In this document: positions 23,128 through 36,700 of the stretch, piece by piece
Layout of the letters: every line of letters starts with the position of its first letter
Numbering within the stretch: position 1 is the first letter of the stretch
Assembly: GCF_000005505.3 (NCBI RefSeq)
Contig: NC_016133.3
Coordinates: 50,557,237-50,621,236 of the forward strand
Length of the DNA stretch: 64,000 nt
Source of the DNA: Brachypodium distachyon
Taxonomy: Eukaryota > Streptophyta > Magnoliopsida > Poales > Poaceae
Direction of reading: 5' to 3'
Program-made: the position numbers and the translations under genes
Notes under the pieces: generated by a model
Seen by the model: only the letters and a program-made list of their open reading frames with translations
Told to the model about the DNA's origin: nothing
Databases searched by the model: none

Positions 23128-23796
23128 ATGAGTTTGACTTGCTCCGACCAGGGCGAGAGGCCGAGGAAGATGAAAGAAGCGATGTTGCCTCCGGGCGTGG
23201 AACATCTCAGGTGTTGGTGCAGCAATCTATGCAAGGTGAAGGAGGTGACAGATTTTTCAGATAAGCCGGGCATGAAGTTTTTCATGTGTGCGAACTATGA
23301 GCATGATCCACCTATCCCGGTTTCGCCGTACGACAAGCCTCTGGTAAGCACTTTTAGGTGTGCTTAAACATGTTGTGTGTGTCATATTCGATTTCTTTTG
23401 TAACATGAGGCTATCTTGTAGTCTCCTCCGCCTCTATGCATGTGGTATCGTTGGATTGATACGGAGATGCCTGATTGGGCGGTGGAAGAGATTAACACAA
23501 GGTCACGAAGTGCATGGCAACGTTTCCATGCGGAGGAGCATGCGGCAAAAGCTGCAGCCCAGGAGAAAGAGGAGCAAGAGAGAGAGCTCAAAGAGCATAG
23601 GGAGGAACAACGTTGTTACTTTGATGAAGCACTGAGAAAAAATAGGGAGAAAGCGCTTCGCATGTAAGAGGAGGAACGAAGGTGCAAAGATGCTCGTGAG
23701 GCAGAAAGGGAGAGGCAAAGAGAAAGGGCCGCCGTGGCAAAGGCTGCAGAAGAACGTGGCGATACGAGCAGAAAATGGCCTAAGTGGAATCAATAG
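23128..23796 (+). pseudogene. GRF-type zinc finger plus coiled-coil protein of the element
   Basis: Two exons, 23128-23343 and 23422-23796, join in phase 0. The first has the GRF zinc-finger pattern LRCWCSNLCK...KFFMCANYEHDPP, completed in exon 2 by PPPLCMWYRWIDTEMP (C-x-C, C, C). Then comes a strongly charged Glu/Lys/Arg/Ala-rich helix predicted to coil (about residues 90-195). A TAA at 23665 interrupts the helix; reading on in the same frame reaches KWPKWNQ and TAG at 23794-23796. Such GRF/coiled-coil genes often accompany mobile-domain genes inside plant transposons; their role is unknown. Confidence 0.68.
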
Positions 23797-24119
23797 TGCT
23801 TGTACTGTGTTTCAATTGTATTTGCTATCTTTAATTCTGTCCAATTGCGGTATTATCGATGTATATTATTTTAGTCGTGCCTTGGTTCCGTAACCAGCAC
23901 ATTATCGATGTATGTTAATTTATCCAGATTGTCAGGTCTTTCAGTTCAAAAAAACCCACAAGGAATCGACACCAAAATTGTCCAGCACATTATCGATGTA
24001 TGTTAATTTATTCAACTTGTCAAGTCTTTTAGTTCAAAAAACGCAAGGATTCGAGACAAAAATTGGGTCTCGGCCGTGAATGCATTGATCATGCAACCAA
24101 CTAGCTTTGGCGAAGCTGA

Positions 24120-24345
24120 TTAGCCTAATTAGTTCTAATCGGCCTGGCCGAAACCGATTGCATCCAGTCGGCCTGGCCGAAACCGACTGCTCCAGTCGGC
24201 CTGGACGAAACCAACTAGGCTTCAGTCGGCTTGGGCCAGACCGACTGCCTCTTGCGGGACCTACTCTCTGCGCAGCCTGCCTACAGTCAATCGGCTTGGG
24301 CCAGGCCGACCGGGCCCATTCGGCCTGGACCAGGCCGTGACCATA
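24120..24345. repeat. Right subterminal array of GGCCGAAACCGACTG motifs
   Basis: At least five units of the form AGTCGGCCTGGCCGAAACCG follow each other at about 33-60 bp spacing (24138, 24171, 24193, 24224, 24289), each itself partly palindromic. They match the motif family at the left end of the element. Confidence 0.82.
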
Positions 24346-24420
24346 TTATTTTTGAATTTTTTTAGAAAGACGTATTATTTTTGAAAATGATTAAAAAAAT
24401 CTTATTATTTAAAAAAAAAT

Positions 24421-27400
24421 AGCTGCAACGCGGTTATACGTAGTGGCAGGGTGCAGTGCTGCGGCGACAACTACAGAGGCATTGGGAGAAGATTGTCGAC
24501 GAGTGACCAAGGTCAACGGACAAGTGAGCAGTAAAGTTGCATCCGATGGCTGGATCTCGAGTCACTGTAACACAAGATAAGAGTATCTACTGGCAGAGCA
24601 CTGGAACCATGCCTTGCGTCACTGCATGCATCGTCCCTCCCATTGCCAGGCATTGGGCGCACGAAAACCATTCAGCAGGAGTACACGCGAGGTTTATCAT
24701 TTCAGGCACGACCCCAGTCCCTTCCTCATGTACCGGCCGTGACGACGGGTGAGATCTCCTGATCTCACTCTTCTCTAGATACCCTTTCTTAGTTTTGTTT
24801 TTGAAACATAGTAAAACGCAGACACTCACAATTCGCGCATATCCTAAGGTTGTGCTGAGGCTGCAAATCGTCTGAAAGGCTGCAGATGAAGATCGATCGA
24901 TCTAATGCAGGAATGCAATCAAACGCCTCACGGCAACACGATGTGCGCCTGTCAAGTGGATTAGGAGATCACAAAATAGAGTGAGCAATGGCCTCCAAAC
25001 ATGGCGCGAGTTGCAGGGAGAGATACTAGCTGGTTTGGTCATGTACCACCTGAAATCCGAGAAGATGTAAATTTTGACTGTAACTTTGACCCACATTAAT
25101 AAAGTTTTTCTTCCCCGCAAAAAAAAACACAACACGTGCGTACACTCATCCTTATGAATGTGCACACGCACACACTATCCATATGAGCACCTTCGAGAGA
25201 CTAGTCCGACGGATCTTGAGATAATTACGAAGTCACTGCAGACACCTCGTTGTTGACGGTACGTCACCTATCATTGAAAGAATACTGACGGACAAATCTG
25301 GACTAAATTCAGGAAAATGTAAGCACCCATGAGGTCAAGTAGACTTGAACCTGGATGGGTTAGTTTCATCACAAGAAACCAGACAACCTGAGATAGACTC
25401 GGTTCACAAAGACCCTTGACTAGTTGACTTGTCGAGGGACAGGGCAACGTTGTTGATACTGTCAGTTTAACACCTATAGGCATATCTCGAACGTACAGTT
25501 TATAGCAAGAATTTTTGTCCTCAACCAGTTTGCCACGCTAACAAAAGTTTGGTGAATCGCTAGGATGCATTTTAGTCGGTTGCCCTATATTTTCTAGAGA
25601 AAAATATGTAACCCGGCAACAAAGTCTCGTAGTTATGCTATGATTGTCAAAAAGGTGTGCCATGTACTTGTGCATCCCATAAAATTTTCACACCATGTTT
25701 GTAGCTTATTTCAGGTGTATAACTTTTGTTTTCTATTGCCAGTATGCCCTTGAGATGATATCTCATTGGAGTTAAGCCATGGAGGTGAAAAAAGTTATTT
25801 TTGCAGAGTTGTCAACAAATCAGTGCTCAATTGCTCATTTCCTACCATCCAATACAAAGGCTTACCTATTATAGGTTCTGGCATGTAATTTTCTGACACC
25901 TGGTATTTTAATTTAACTTCTCAACACAATAACTATATGCTGCTGCAGTTTTACATAGCATTGGCAATACCACGAATAAGTACCGGAAAGTCAGGAACTG
26001 AGAGGCACTAGGCAAGCAATACAAAATCAAGGCATTGGATGTAACTCTTCCTTCGATATCTTTGCATAAGGGCATGCACAATGGTATTATCTTAGATTCT
26101 TAGTGATGTCATGCAATATAACTGTTGACTTGGACGAGAGGGAAATAAAAAAGGGCGCTTGCCTTCTCATAATTAAGAGAGATAAGACTATTTTTTCAAT
26201 TATACTAGATTATATCTTTTAATTACACCTCTTTTTAATTAATTTCAATTATCACAAATTTGTGTATTCATGTGAGAATGAACTTCGAAAGACGATACTA
26301 AGAGATGGCTTATTTTTTGAAGTTAAACTGTAAGATATTTTTTTTTTACAAAACGAGACATCAAAGTGCGACCTTTGATGATCGAACTCTGGTGGGCTGC
26401 CAACATACCTCGTTTGCTGACCACCCAAGCTATGCTTGGTTATCTAAGAGATCGCTTATTGTACAACAACGCTTTATCGTCTTCCGTAAGTGAAGTGAAA
26501 CGAATAGAGAAGACAATCTTCTCTTTTGCTGTAAATTGCTCTAAAGTGTCCAAATCTTTTGTTCACAAACTCTTTCACTCACATCACTTCGTAGCTATAT
26601 TTGCAAATCTATAAATATGATTTAACACCACATACAAGATGTCATGAGCTTCTCCATGGTGTCATCATAACCTAAAAACACAAGACACACAAGTACACAA
26701 CCGGTGCACACAATTTAGACCATGGTGATAACTTACTCATAACCATAACCACGATTTAGCAAAACACATCTCAATCTGCTCTGAAATTTCAAAATGACCG
26801 TGTCACATTTTATATTGCAACCAACTTGTGACGTTGCGCGCGCGTGGCTAATAGCACGAGCATCTAACATTAGAGCATTTAGTTCAAGTAAGCTATGCAC
26901 ATGAGCCCATACTACAAGCCTGCAACAACTGCTACCGGAAAATTACAAGGGGAAGGGAGCGTACCAATCCTGGGAGAAGAGTGGAGCGATGGAGCGGAGC
27001 TCATTGGGGCGTGGCGGGACGGGCCACCCACCGTCTTCATGACTTTCGAGCTCCTACACTGCGACGATCCACTGATGGTAAAGTGCGGTGCAGTGTGGCG
27101 ACGGCGAGGAGCGGCGGCGCTCAAGGTCCGGGCGTCCGGCGGTGGACGCACTGATGCGAGGGTTGGATCTTCCCATCTCATCGTCTGAAATTTGGGAAAC
27201 GCCTCTTGTTCGAGACGTTGGATCGAGAGTGGTGGGCTTATTCTTTGTGGGGAAGGCTGCGTTTTTTCCAGCTTTTAGGACCAGCTTTTCCTAGAAGCTG
27301 CTCTCACCTAGCTTTCTGAAAAAGCCGCATCTTAGATTTAGCTAGGTTCCAAAGCAGTTTAGGCTAAACTAGTTTGGTAGCCTAATCAAATTTAGGTGGC

Positions 27401-27747
27401 GGCTTCTACAGGAAACTGGGGGAGGGCAGCTTCTCGGAGAAGCCGGTACAGAAAGATGAAAAGAACTGGCCCGAAATGGGCTAATAGGCCTCACAGTCCA
27501 AGTCACTAAACCGTCCCAGGCTCCCAGCCCACGCAACGGCCCAGTTCTCAGCAACGGGCTGAATCTGCCTCGGGTTAGGTTCACAACCCATGCAACCCAG
27601 AACGGGGCCCCGCAGTCTCCACCGACCCACCAACAGCGCACAGCGACAGACCGCAACTGCCCGACCGCACTCCTCTTCCACCTCCCGCCCACGCCCAGAT
27701 CTCCGCGAGCTTCGAGAGAGCAGCCTCTCCGCCACTCGAGGAGAGAC
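24421..27747. other. Intergenic region between the 8-kb element and the ArfGAP gene
   Basis: No gene is supported over this 3.3-kb stretch. It includes AT-rich DNA at 26060-26700 that starts with a GGGCATGCACAATGG word resembling MITE ends, a GCGCGCG tract at 26837, and at 27260-27450 repeated AGCTTCT/AGAAGC words that look like a small foldback element. The last 150 bp before 27748 are CT/CG-rich and presumably the leader of the ArfGAP gene. Confidence 0.45.
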
Positions 27748-30700
27748 ATGGCGGCCTTCACCAAGCTCGAGGACTCCCCCATGTTCCGCAAGCAGGTGCC
27801 TCCCTTCTCTGATTATTTCCCTTCCGGCTACCGCCGAGGCAGCCTTGATCGGGTCCCTCTGGGCTATCATTTTTGGTTCCCTTGGCTTGGCGAGATCTCC
27901 GCTGGTCCTGCGTCGTGGTTGTCTTATTTGGAAGATACGCATCGGGATCGTACAGGGTTTTGAGCTGGATTTGGAGTTTTGGTGGCTGTGATGAGTCTGA
28001 TGACAGAGCTGGGGCCGATTTGGGGATTCAGCCCTTTTTCTGTTGCGAGATCTCGAATTGGTCGTGTAGTTCCGTTGGCATCGATCGGTTTGGATTAAAA
28101 TCGTGAGTTTCTGATTGGTTGGGGTTTTACTTGATAAAGTTTGGTGTTAGATTGAGCGAACCGAGTAGGGTGGTGCTGATTTGGCAGTGGATCACATTGT
28201 AGTCTGTACCGGGAATGGCTTTGCATTTCTATCATCTTCTGGCTCTCATGGTGCCAGATATTTGTTTAGCTGGAAGGATGCGGCCTTTCTAATTATAATG
28301 TCACCTTTTCGTCTCTAATTCGTTTTGTTGCTTGTCACGCAATCGTTAGATCATTTTAGACTGGACTTGTGGATTCGGCTAATTGGGAGGGTTTCTGGCC
28401 AAATATTCCTAATCTGGTTATCGAGCTCTTGGAATTTGCTGGCTTTATTGCCGATGCCTCTACATCCATTTGAAATGATGCGATTGAAATGTTATTGCAT
28501 CACCTATTGAATCACAGTAATTTATTTCCCCCCTTTTAGTTACTATATTTTGACTATATTCTTTACTGTCAGTGGCTACGATGAACATATTATTTGAGCA
28601 CAGCCAAATAGCACCGTTACTACGTTAAAAAGACAACATCATCCTGTGGGTTGAAAAGTTAACTAAAATTATAGAGAAATATGAAAGTGTAGATTTTCTA
28701 ATAAACAAAATGCCACTGAAAAACCTAGCGACAAACGAAAACCATTCTAAAAGTACATTTTTTAGGTGTATGCCACTCTACTTCTGCAAGAAAGTAAAAT
28801 GCAGTCAAAGCATCCTGTAATATAATCTAGGCTGTTCTGGTGTCATTTTGTCAGTTTGAGCGACAATCAAATCGCTTGGTGCTATTTCCATTTTTCAGTA
28901 TGTGTAGTAATTATTTGGTCGCTACGATGGCCTGAACCTCATTTTGAGCCCACACTTTCAGTAATAATATATCAGTCCTGCTCTCCTGCTACACTAAAGT
29001 TTGAGTCATTCAATAATCAATAGCAAATATTGAAGTGGCAGGACAGATTAGAGGTACAAAAAGATGACCCTGAGGGTACCCTCTGGCCCTCTTTAGTTCA
29101 AGAAGTTTTTCAAAAAGTGATATGATTTTGAAATTTTAGTTCATTTGGTTGAATTAAGTAGGGGCAGAGGGTATCCTCAGGACATCGTTTTGCACCTCGA
29201 GGACAGATGTTGACTTGTCTGCTAACTTATACAAGAACTTGGTGACTGCCCACACAAAATTACCTCATGTTCACATCAATCCCCTTTGTATTGCAGGGAA
29301 GACCAAAATGAGCTTCAGAGTAAAGTATTATATTCTTGTTTTTTTTTTCTAAAACCAAAACGTGCACCTGGCCCTCGCGATGCCGCTGTTGCTTGCATGA
29401 ATTATTGCAATGCACTATTGGATCGGCATGACCAATTGACATATTAAACTGATATATAGGCTTCATCTGTAAATCAGAATGCCTTTAGTTACAGTTCTTT
29501 GAATTTTTTATGTATTTTGCTGACTAATTTTACTCAAAACGAAATTCTATTGTAGTTAGAGATGAGAGCAATCCAAATATTTTGCTAAAAATGGCTGTTA
29601 TGTGGGCAAACTGAGAATTGCACAGAAACACTAGTGATCTTGACTCAAGATTGTCTGGACATTGTTTTCAAGAATTCCGCTTCATAATTTTGAGCAGGAC
29701 TTTCCCTTTAACTCGTCTCTCTTTTTGGTCCAGTAGACCATTCTTTTTTACTTTAAGTTTAAACAAACCTTTACATGCATTTAAGTCGTTTCTGACTTAT
29801 TTCCATTGATCCATAGGTCAATTCTTTGGAACAACTTACGGATGAACTGAAACAGCGTTGCTCAAATCTTCATAAAGGATGTAAAAGATTCATGTAAATT
29901 TCTCTCATAAGTCATAACTACTGTTATGTATCTATATTCTATAAATATCTGATGTGGAGATGTAAACCAATTTGGTAGCACATACACCTTTGCAGATGCC
30001 ATATTTACTTAGTACGATATTGCATAGGCAGATCGGTACAATTTTTTATTTCAAGAAATATATTAATTAATTTCTTGTTAATATCAGGTTTATGTGAATG
30101 CAATTAAATATCAATTTTTTGTGGCCTCATATGGGTGTTGTAGAATAGAGAAACTATAAGCAACCGTGAGGTACTGTTCACATGAGCCCAGTGCTGCAAC
30201 ATTGGTCAGAAATTAGGGAAGATAATTACTAATTAGTTTCCTTATAGATATATAGGGTCTGTTTGGATTGTGGCCAACTTGTGCCCCACATGACCAAATA
30301 GTTGGTCTTTGTTTGGATGGTTGCCTTTTGGCATGCCAATGCTCCATTTGGCACTCTAGTTCATTTTTCTTGCCAATGTTGGCCAACTCATGGGCTAGTA
30401 AAACCTTGACCAAAAATTTGGCTAGCCAACTTTTTGGTAGGGTGAACATAGGCTAAAACCAAACACACCCATATATATCATGCAATGGAGAGAAATTTCC
30501 TAGGGTCAAGTAGAGTAACTCCCTATAAAAGTGACCATGTATTCATGATACGTAAATCGATAATGAATCCTGTCCTAACTCCCTCTCCTAAAAAGGTTCA
30601 AGGCTTCAAGCCTTGCTGCCTGGCAGTCCTCTGCATGAGATGTATCCAAATGTTAACCATGGTTCACATCATAAACTCATACTGTTATGGACGTGGGCTG

Positions 30701-33700
30701 GCCAGCATATGTGAGCAAAGCAAGAATTATATTAGGAAAGAAGAAAAATAAAGTAAATATATGAAAATACATGATTTTTGTATGGCAAAGATTACCTAAT
30801 TACTAATTAGGAAAGCAGCACATTCAGTTAGGAATTTAATGATAAGAGAAGCTTTGTTAGAAAATTAGAGATAGAGTTAAAGTTTTGTGAATCAAGTCAG
30901 TTGTCCTTTATATAAAGAGGTGGTGTGTAACATTTTGGGGCAAGCAATGAAATAGCCAAAGTTTCCATGGGCTAGTTGATAAAGGCCGAAGAATGGTACA
31001 GGGCACTCGTCCTCATCTAGCCCCTGGGTAGTAGAGAGGTACCAAGGCTTAGTTTAACTATTGGCCGTTTCGCTGCTCGTTGCTTGCCCCAAAAGTTTGC
31101 ATGCTAGTACTTATAGGATGGTAGACTTGATCCATAAGACTCGAACTCTATCTCTAATCCCTAACAATGCTTATATGCATCTTTTAAATTCCTAATTTAA
31201 CTTATATCTCTGTTTATTATATAATCTCCTACCTTTACTTGATTCTTTCTTGTCTAATCCCTAAGTACATAACATACGCTCCTTCTTGACTCTTGAGGGC
31301 ATACAGCCTCAATGGAATACTAAAGCAAACTATAAAATTAGTTCTGTACTATTGTGTCATGAACTCATGAACCAATATTAATAATTTGAAAGTTTATATG
31401 ATATTCTACAAAAGTCTGTCAATAGATAATTTTGCATGCTTCTTTCTTGGTTTGCTGCTTATTTCTATTTTTTATTATGATATTGCATGTAATTATCGTA
31501 GTTCTGATAATTTTTAAGATTAAAAAAATAATAAGAAACTTTATGGCCAACGTCCTGCTTTGTTATAGTTTTGCTAATAGCCTTAGTTTCAGGGGATCAC
31601 TTGATGAAGGGTATGCAGGAGATCTGTTATTTGCTGACGCCCTAGAAGCATTTGGTGCTGGTCGAGATGACCCTGTTAGTGTTGCCATTGGAGGTTATTT
31701 CATTAAATCTCTGATGTTTCTTGTGTGCCTTTAGCTTATTATCTGTTGGTGGTCTGTACTTCTGTATAGTCAGTTTACTTAATAAACCATAGTTCTTGCA
31801 ACTGTGGGCATGATTGAGAGCATGTCATCACTGGAATTAGATTCCACCAGTTTCTTCAATAAAATGTGATTAAATGTAACTGTTTAGACTTTGGAGAAAC
31901 ATGACGTTCCAAAATCGGTTCTTCTGTTGCAGGGCCTGTTATGTCCAAGTTCACTACTGCTTTTAGGGAGCTTGGAACATACAAGGAACTTCTTCGTTCT
32001 CAGGTACTACCTATCATATACCACTGAACTCTACCATTTCTTTCTATTGGCAGTTAACTTCACCCATGAGAAAATAAATTAATGGAAAATAAAATATCGT
32101 CGTTACTAATTCTTACAGGTAGAAGGTTACTCTGTATGTTTGTGCCACAAAACCATCCAAACGCATTAGCATTTGTTATCAACTGTGGACTTTAAACTAG
32201 CGTGCAAGTTCCTAGGAATCCTTTTGGAATGACAAATATATATCAGTTCAAGTGCTTGGTTATCTCATACTAGGCCACTAAGAACTTTACACACTGAAAG
32301 AGGCTGTTCGGAATGGAAAGTGTTCTCATGTACTTGGCTTTGACTGCATCTGCATATATCCAGAACCTGAATTATGTTTTGAAATAGGATATTTGTGTGT
32401 TCTGTAAGTCTCACTTTGGGCCTACAAACCCTTCACATACGGATTTCTGAAAAGCTGGCAAATTTAATTTGGTGATGGTGTTCTGATTTTTTTACTATAG
32501 TAAAATGACTTTACTAGTGACTATCTGTAATATTCTAATCAGTATGTTCCCTCAAACAGGTCGAGCATATGCTTAGTGAACGTTTAATGCAATTCGTCAA
32601 TGCGGATCTGCATGATGCAAAGGTGACATACAGCCAGCCTGTGTAGCTCATTTATATTTACTTTTTTGTCATGCCTTGATAAACTTTTAAGCTCGTGGGG
32701 CCTGAACTTAGAAAAATAAATCTGAAATTCTCTTATTTCAGCACTTGTAATCTATGCTCTCTTGACTACACTTTCCCTACTATCTTGATTTTGATGTGGA
32801 AGTTGGATTTTGTAACACATTGGTTCTTTAAAGTTATGTGCTAATGTTTATGCTACAGGATTGTCGACAACGTTTGGATAGGGCTACTATTGGTTATGAC
32901 CAGGTAATGTCTTGTGTTCTAGCTATGTCATTATGTTTTGTTGTTGTTTAGTTCCTCATGTTGGTATGTGGTGCACCATAAATAACGCAATAATTCGAAC
33001 CATCTCTTGATATCATGTTGCTTTAGTGATTTCTGATTTAATTGTAGTACACAACTTATGTCCAATTATGGTTCTATTGTTATCTTGTCAGGCCCGTGAA
33101 AAATTTGTGTCAGTGCGGAAAGGGACTAGAGCAGAAGTAGTGACGGGACTTGAAGAGGTAACTATGACAACTTTTCTCATAATGGATATGATTTCAGTGT
33201 GCATAACATCCCCCCAATCCCATGTTTACAGGATCTACAAAATAGCAAGTCAGCTTTCGAAAGATCCCGCTTTAACTTAGTATGTATTAATTTTTTTTTT
33301 CATCTAGCACTGCTGTGTCTATCATATAACCATGCTAATGAGTGTCCTGCAACGTAAGGAATTCAGGTTCATGCCCTTGCAAACATTGAAGCAAAGAAGA
33401 AGTATGAGTTCTTGGAATCAATAAGTGCGGTGATGGATGCCCATTTAAGATATTTTAAGCAGGCATGGATACGTTCCACAGTGTAAGCGATTATTGGTGT
33501 TTGGTTGGCTGAGTCCTTATTTTTTTTCTCTGTTGTAGGGATATGAGCTACTCAGTCAAATGGAACCATTTATTCACCAGGTTCAGTAATCTCTCCTTTG
33601 ACATTTGTTTTAAGCGATAATATTCATTCTGATAACCCTGAGTATGTCAACCATAAGTTTCCATGAATGTGCTAACAGTAATGTCTTAATGCAGGTTCTA

Positions 33701-36700
33701 ACATATGCGCAACAATCAAAAGAAATGGCTATGAACGAGCAAGATAAACTAGCAAAGAGAATTCAAGAGTTTAGAACTCAAGAAGAAATAGCAAACTTGA
33801 GAATGGCTAGTAATGTAAACACATCCACTAGTGGTGATGGTATCCATGTTGTTGGTCTTCAGTCCAATAAACAGATTGAAGCCTTGATGCAGTCAACTGC
33901 CAATGGCCAGGTAGTTAGTTATCCCTTGTTAAGTAAAGATTTATAAATAATAAGCTAAAATATCAAGAACTATATGAATGGTGTATTGCTGCCCCACATA
34001 ATGCTTTGAAGAGAACCTATAGCTGAAAGATAATACATATATCTAAGGGCCATTGGTCTTTTCTCTCTAACAGGGTGCTTGATTTGTTTGTGCACCTGTT
34101 CCTGAAAGAGGGATTGTTTGGTTCAAAATCTAGTCTAGTACTATTCTATTCCACTATCCCCTTTTTATACTCTTCTATTATCCCCTTTTTATAATTGAAC
34201 TCGGCCACATGTTCATTCTATTTTAGTTCATAATTGTTTTGTGAAGATCTCTTGCTTTTCCAACTATCTGTTTCTTTACCAGGTTCAAATAATTAAACAA
34301 GGCTATCTCTTTAAGCGATCTGAAAATTTGAGAGGAGAATGGAAGAGGAGGTATTTTGTCCTTGACAGTCACGGAACTCTGTACTACTACGGGAATAAGG
34401 GAAACAAACAATCGGTATGCAATCTTAGTTAGCAATTTGATCCCGGCTTGTGAATATATTTTAAAACTTGGCACGCCAAGTATCCTGACTCATGAGCTCC
34501 TTACTTTCTGGTTGTGTGAGTAAGCAAATTTTATTTTGTAGAATATATGTGCAGCCTTATTTATATATTCATATCTGATTGTTTTAGTTGTAACTTGTCG
34601 ATATTCAAATATTACGTTTTTTCAGTAGGTTATTTCATTGCACTTATTTACTGCGCTATTGTTCTCTTTAAATTTGAATATGGTCCATCTGTTCCGTGAT
34701 TAATAATTCTCTATTGAAGTCATCAGATTGATGCATATTTTTTCCTCATCAAGGGGATTTGTTTTCTAAGGGCTTACCACCACATTATAACTTATGCGCT
34801 GAAATTTTTATGCACAGTTGGTGATTATATTTGGGATGTGGTAGACTGTTTTAAGTGTCTTTCTTGAGAAGTCATGCAATAAATGTTCCATATAATTTAC
34901 CCTAAGTAGCCATATCCCATATGTTCTTTGTTCCTTATTTATCTTTACCTCTTTCTTTTGTTCTCCTGGAAGCAAGGGGAACAAACAACTGGGGAAGGGA
35001 CCGGTGTTTTTAGTCGCTTCAGGTTCTTAAATCCAAAAGCTTCAACTCCGAGTGATGATTCTCTTTCATGCCATACAATTAATCTCAAAACTTCAACAAT
35101 TAAGATGGATGCAGAAGAAATTGATTTAAGGTTTTGCTTCAGAGTAATCACTCCCATGAAGGCATACACTTTACAGGTAATTATAACTGTTACCCGTTAT
35201 GCATGAACGTTCTGTACGCAGCCCACATTTTAGTGTTTGAAGAAAAACACATCGTTATGGTATTTATTTTTAGAGTAATTGCCACATATATTTCTTAAGA
35301 TATTAATATTTTCACTTTGTTGATGGCAGGCAGAGACAGAGGCTGACCAAAAGGACTGGATCGAGAAAATAACGGGAGTTATTGCATCACTGCTGAATTC
35401 GCCATTCTCGCAGCAGGTTTGCTGCAGTCTTCTCTTTTGTTACACAGCAACACCCAGTTAGCTGTTTGGTAGAAGCAAACTGCAGATATATCTAATTACG
35501 GTAGCTTAATTTCATAATCATGTGCCTTGACCTGTCTAAAGATTCGCTCCATTTTAGTGCATTACATGCTTGTGCTAAAGTTATTCCTTTTTCAAGACAG
35601 TAGTACACTGCTTTTATCCTGATTTTATCTCATTTCAGATGCCACACGGAAATCCAGGGGCAGACCGTCATGGTGCTGCAAGTTCCATTGATTCTGCATT
35701 TGTTGAAGAGAGCAAAATTTCAGAGGCACACAATGATGCACTCAACCATCTTAGGAATATCCCTGGAAATGATAGTTGTGCAGAATGTCGTTCTCCAGAT
35801 CCTGATTGGGCATCTCTGAACTTGGGTATTCTTATTTGTATTGAGTGCTCTGGGGCTCACAGGAATCTTGGCGTCCATATTTCAAAGGTGCGATAATCAA
35901 TTCTTTGTCCGTGGTGCCTTCCTTATGTTACAATTAATCTGTGATTACATTGGGTTGGCCCTGTTTTCCCGAAAAAATGTAGTTGACATTATAGGAGATA
36001 TTTTGAACACTTAGGAAGACCAACTCTGATTTGTGCATTTAGTTGGGAGCCTCATAGGACCCACACTTTAGTTTCTAGCTGTACCATTCAATTCTTGTTG
36101 TTAATTAGTGAATATAAGATGCTCAGAAATCAGAACTACTTGAAGTACATTAATCTTTGCCGTATATGCTATGTTGCGGGCTTGGGATATATAGGGTTTA
36201 AAAAAAATTGTCTTTTGATTTGAGATTATACAATAGAGAGGTCAATATTTCAACAATGCAGCTGATGTTCTTATTTGATGTAGGTTCGATCCTTGAGATT
36301 GGATGTGAAAGTATGGGAACCAGTAATTATTGATTTATTTTGTGCACTCGGAAATGATTACAATAATTCCATTTGGGAAGCTCTGCTTCCAAAAGAAGAT
36401 CAAGGGTATGCCCAAGCAATATATCACGTTAAATATTTTTTCCCTTCATATTTTAAGTGTTTCTCTCCTAGCTAGAAGCCCACAACTCAGATCTGACTAA
36501 CATACCAGCAAACCAGTCTGTGCTAAAATGTATCACATGTACACTCTACAGATCATTCATGCTTCTACATGTAATTTTGAGGCATTTTACAGTTAATTGA
36601 GTTTTCTAGAATTATGATTTTATTTATTTATATAGTGAACTTGGACTTGAATATTCAGTGTGCACTGGAATTCATTATAGGAAGGGCCGCTGGGGTTCTC

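Larger units (their letters stand above)
16462..24420. mobile_element. 8-kb element with inverted ends carrying a plant-mobile-domain cassette, no transposase seen
   Basis: The sequence from about 16462 rightward and the reverse complement from 24420 leftward run in parallel for about 130 bp: TTTTTTTTAAATAATA, an ATTTTCAAAAATAATA block, a TTCAGGAATAATA/TTCAAAAATAATA block, then GGCCGA-rich subterminal DNA. Weaker similarity (GCGACGCAGGCTA against GCGTTGCAGCTA) may push the true ends a few bases outward. Inside are three gene relics: a plant-mobile-domain protein, a small gene on the minus strand, and a GRF-zinc-finger/coiled-coil gene. I see no DDE transposase or reverse transcriptase. Inverted ends over 100 bp are typical of Mutator-like elements, and plant mobile domains are known passengers of Mutator-like elements, so this is my best guess. 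No 9-bp target duplication could be confirmed. Confidence 0.7.
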
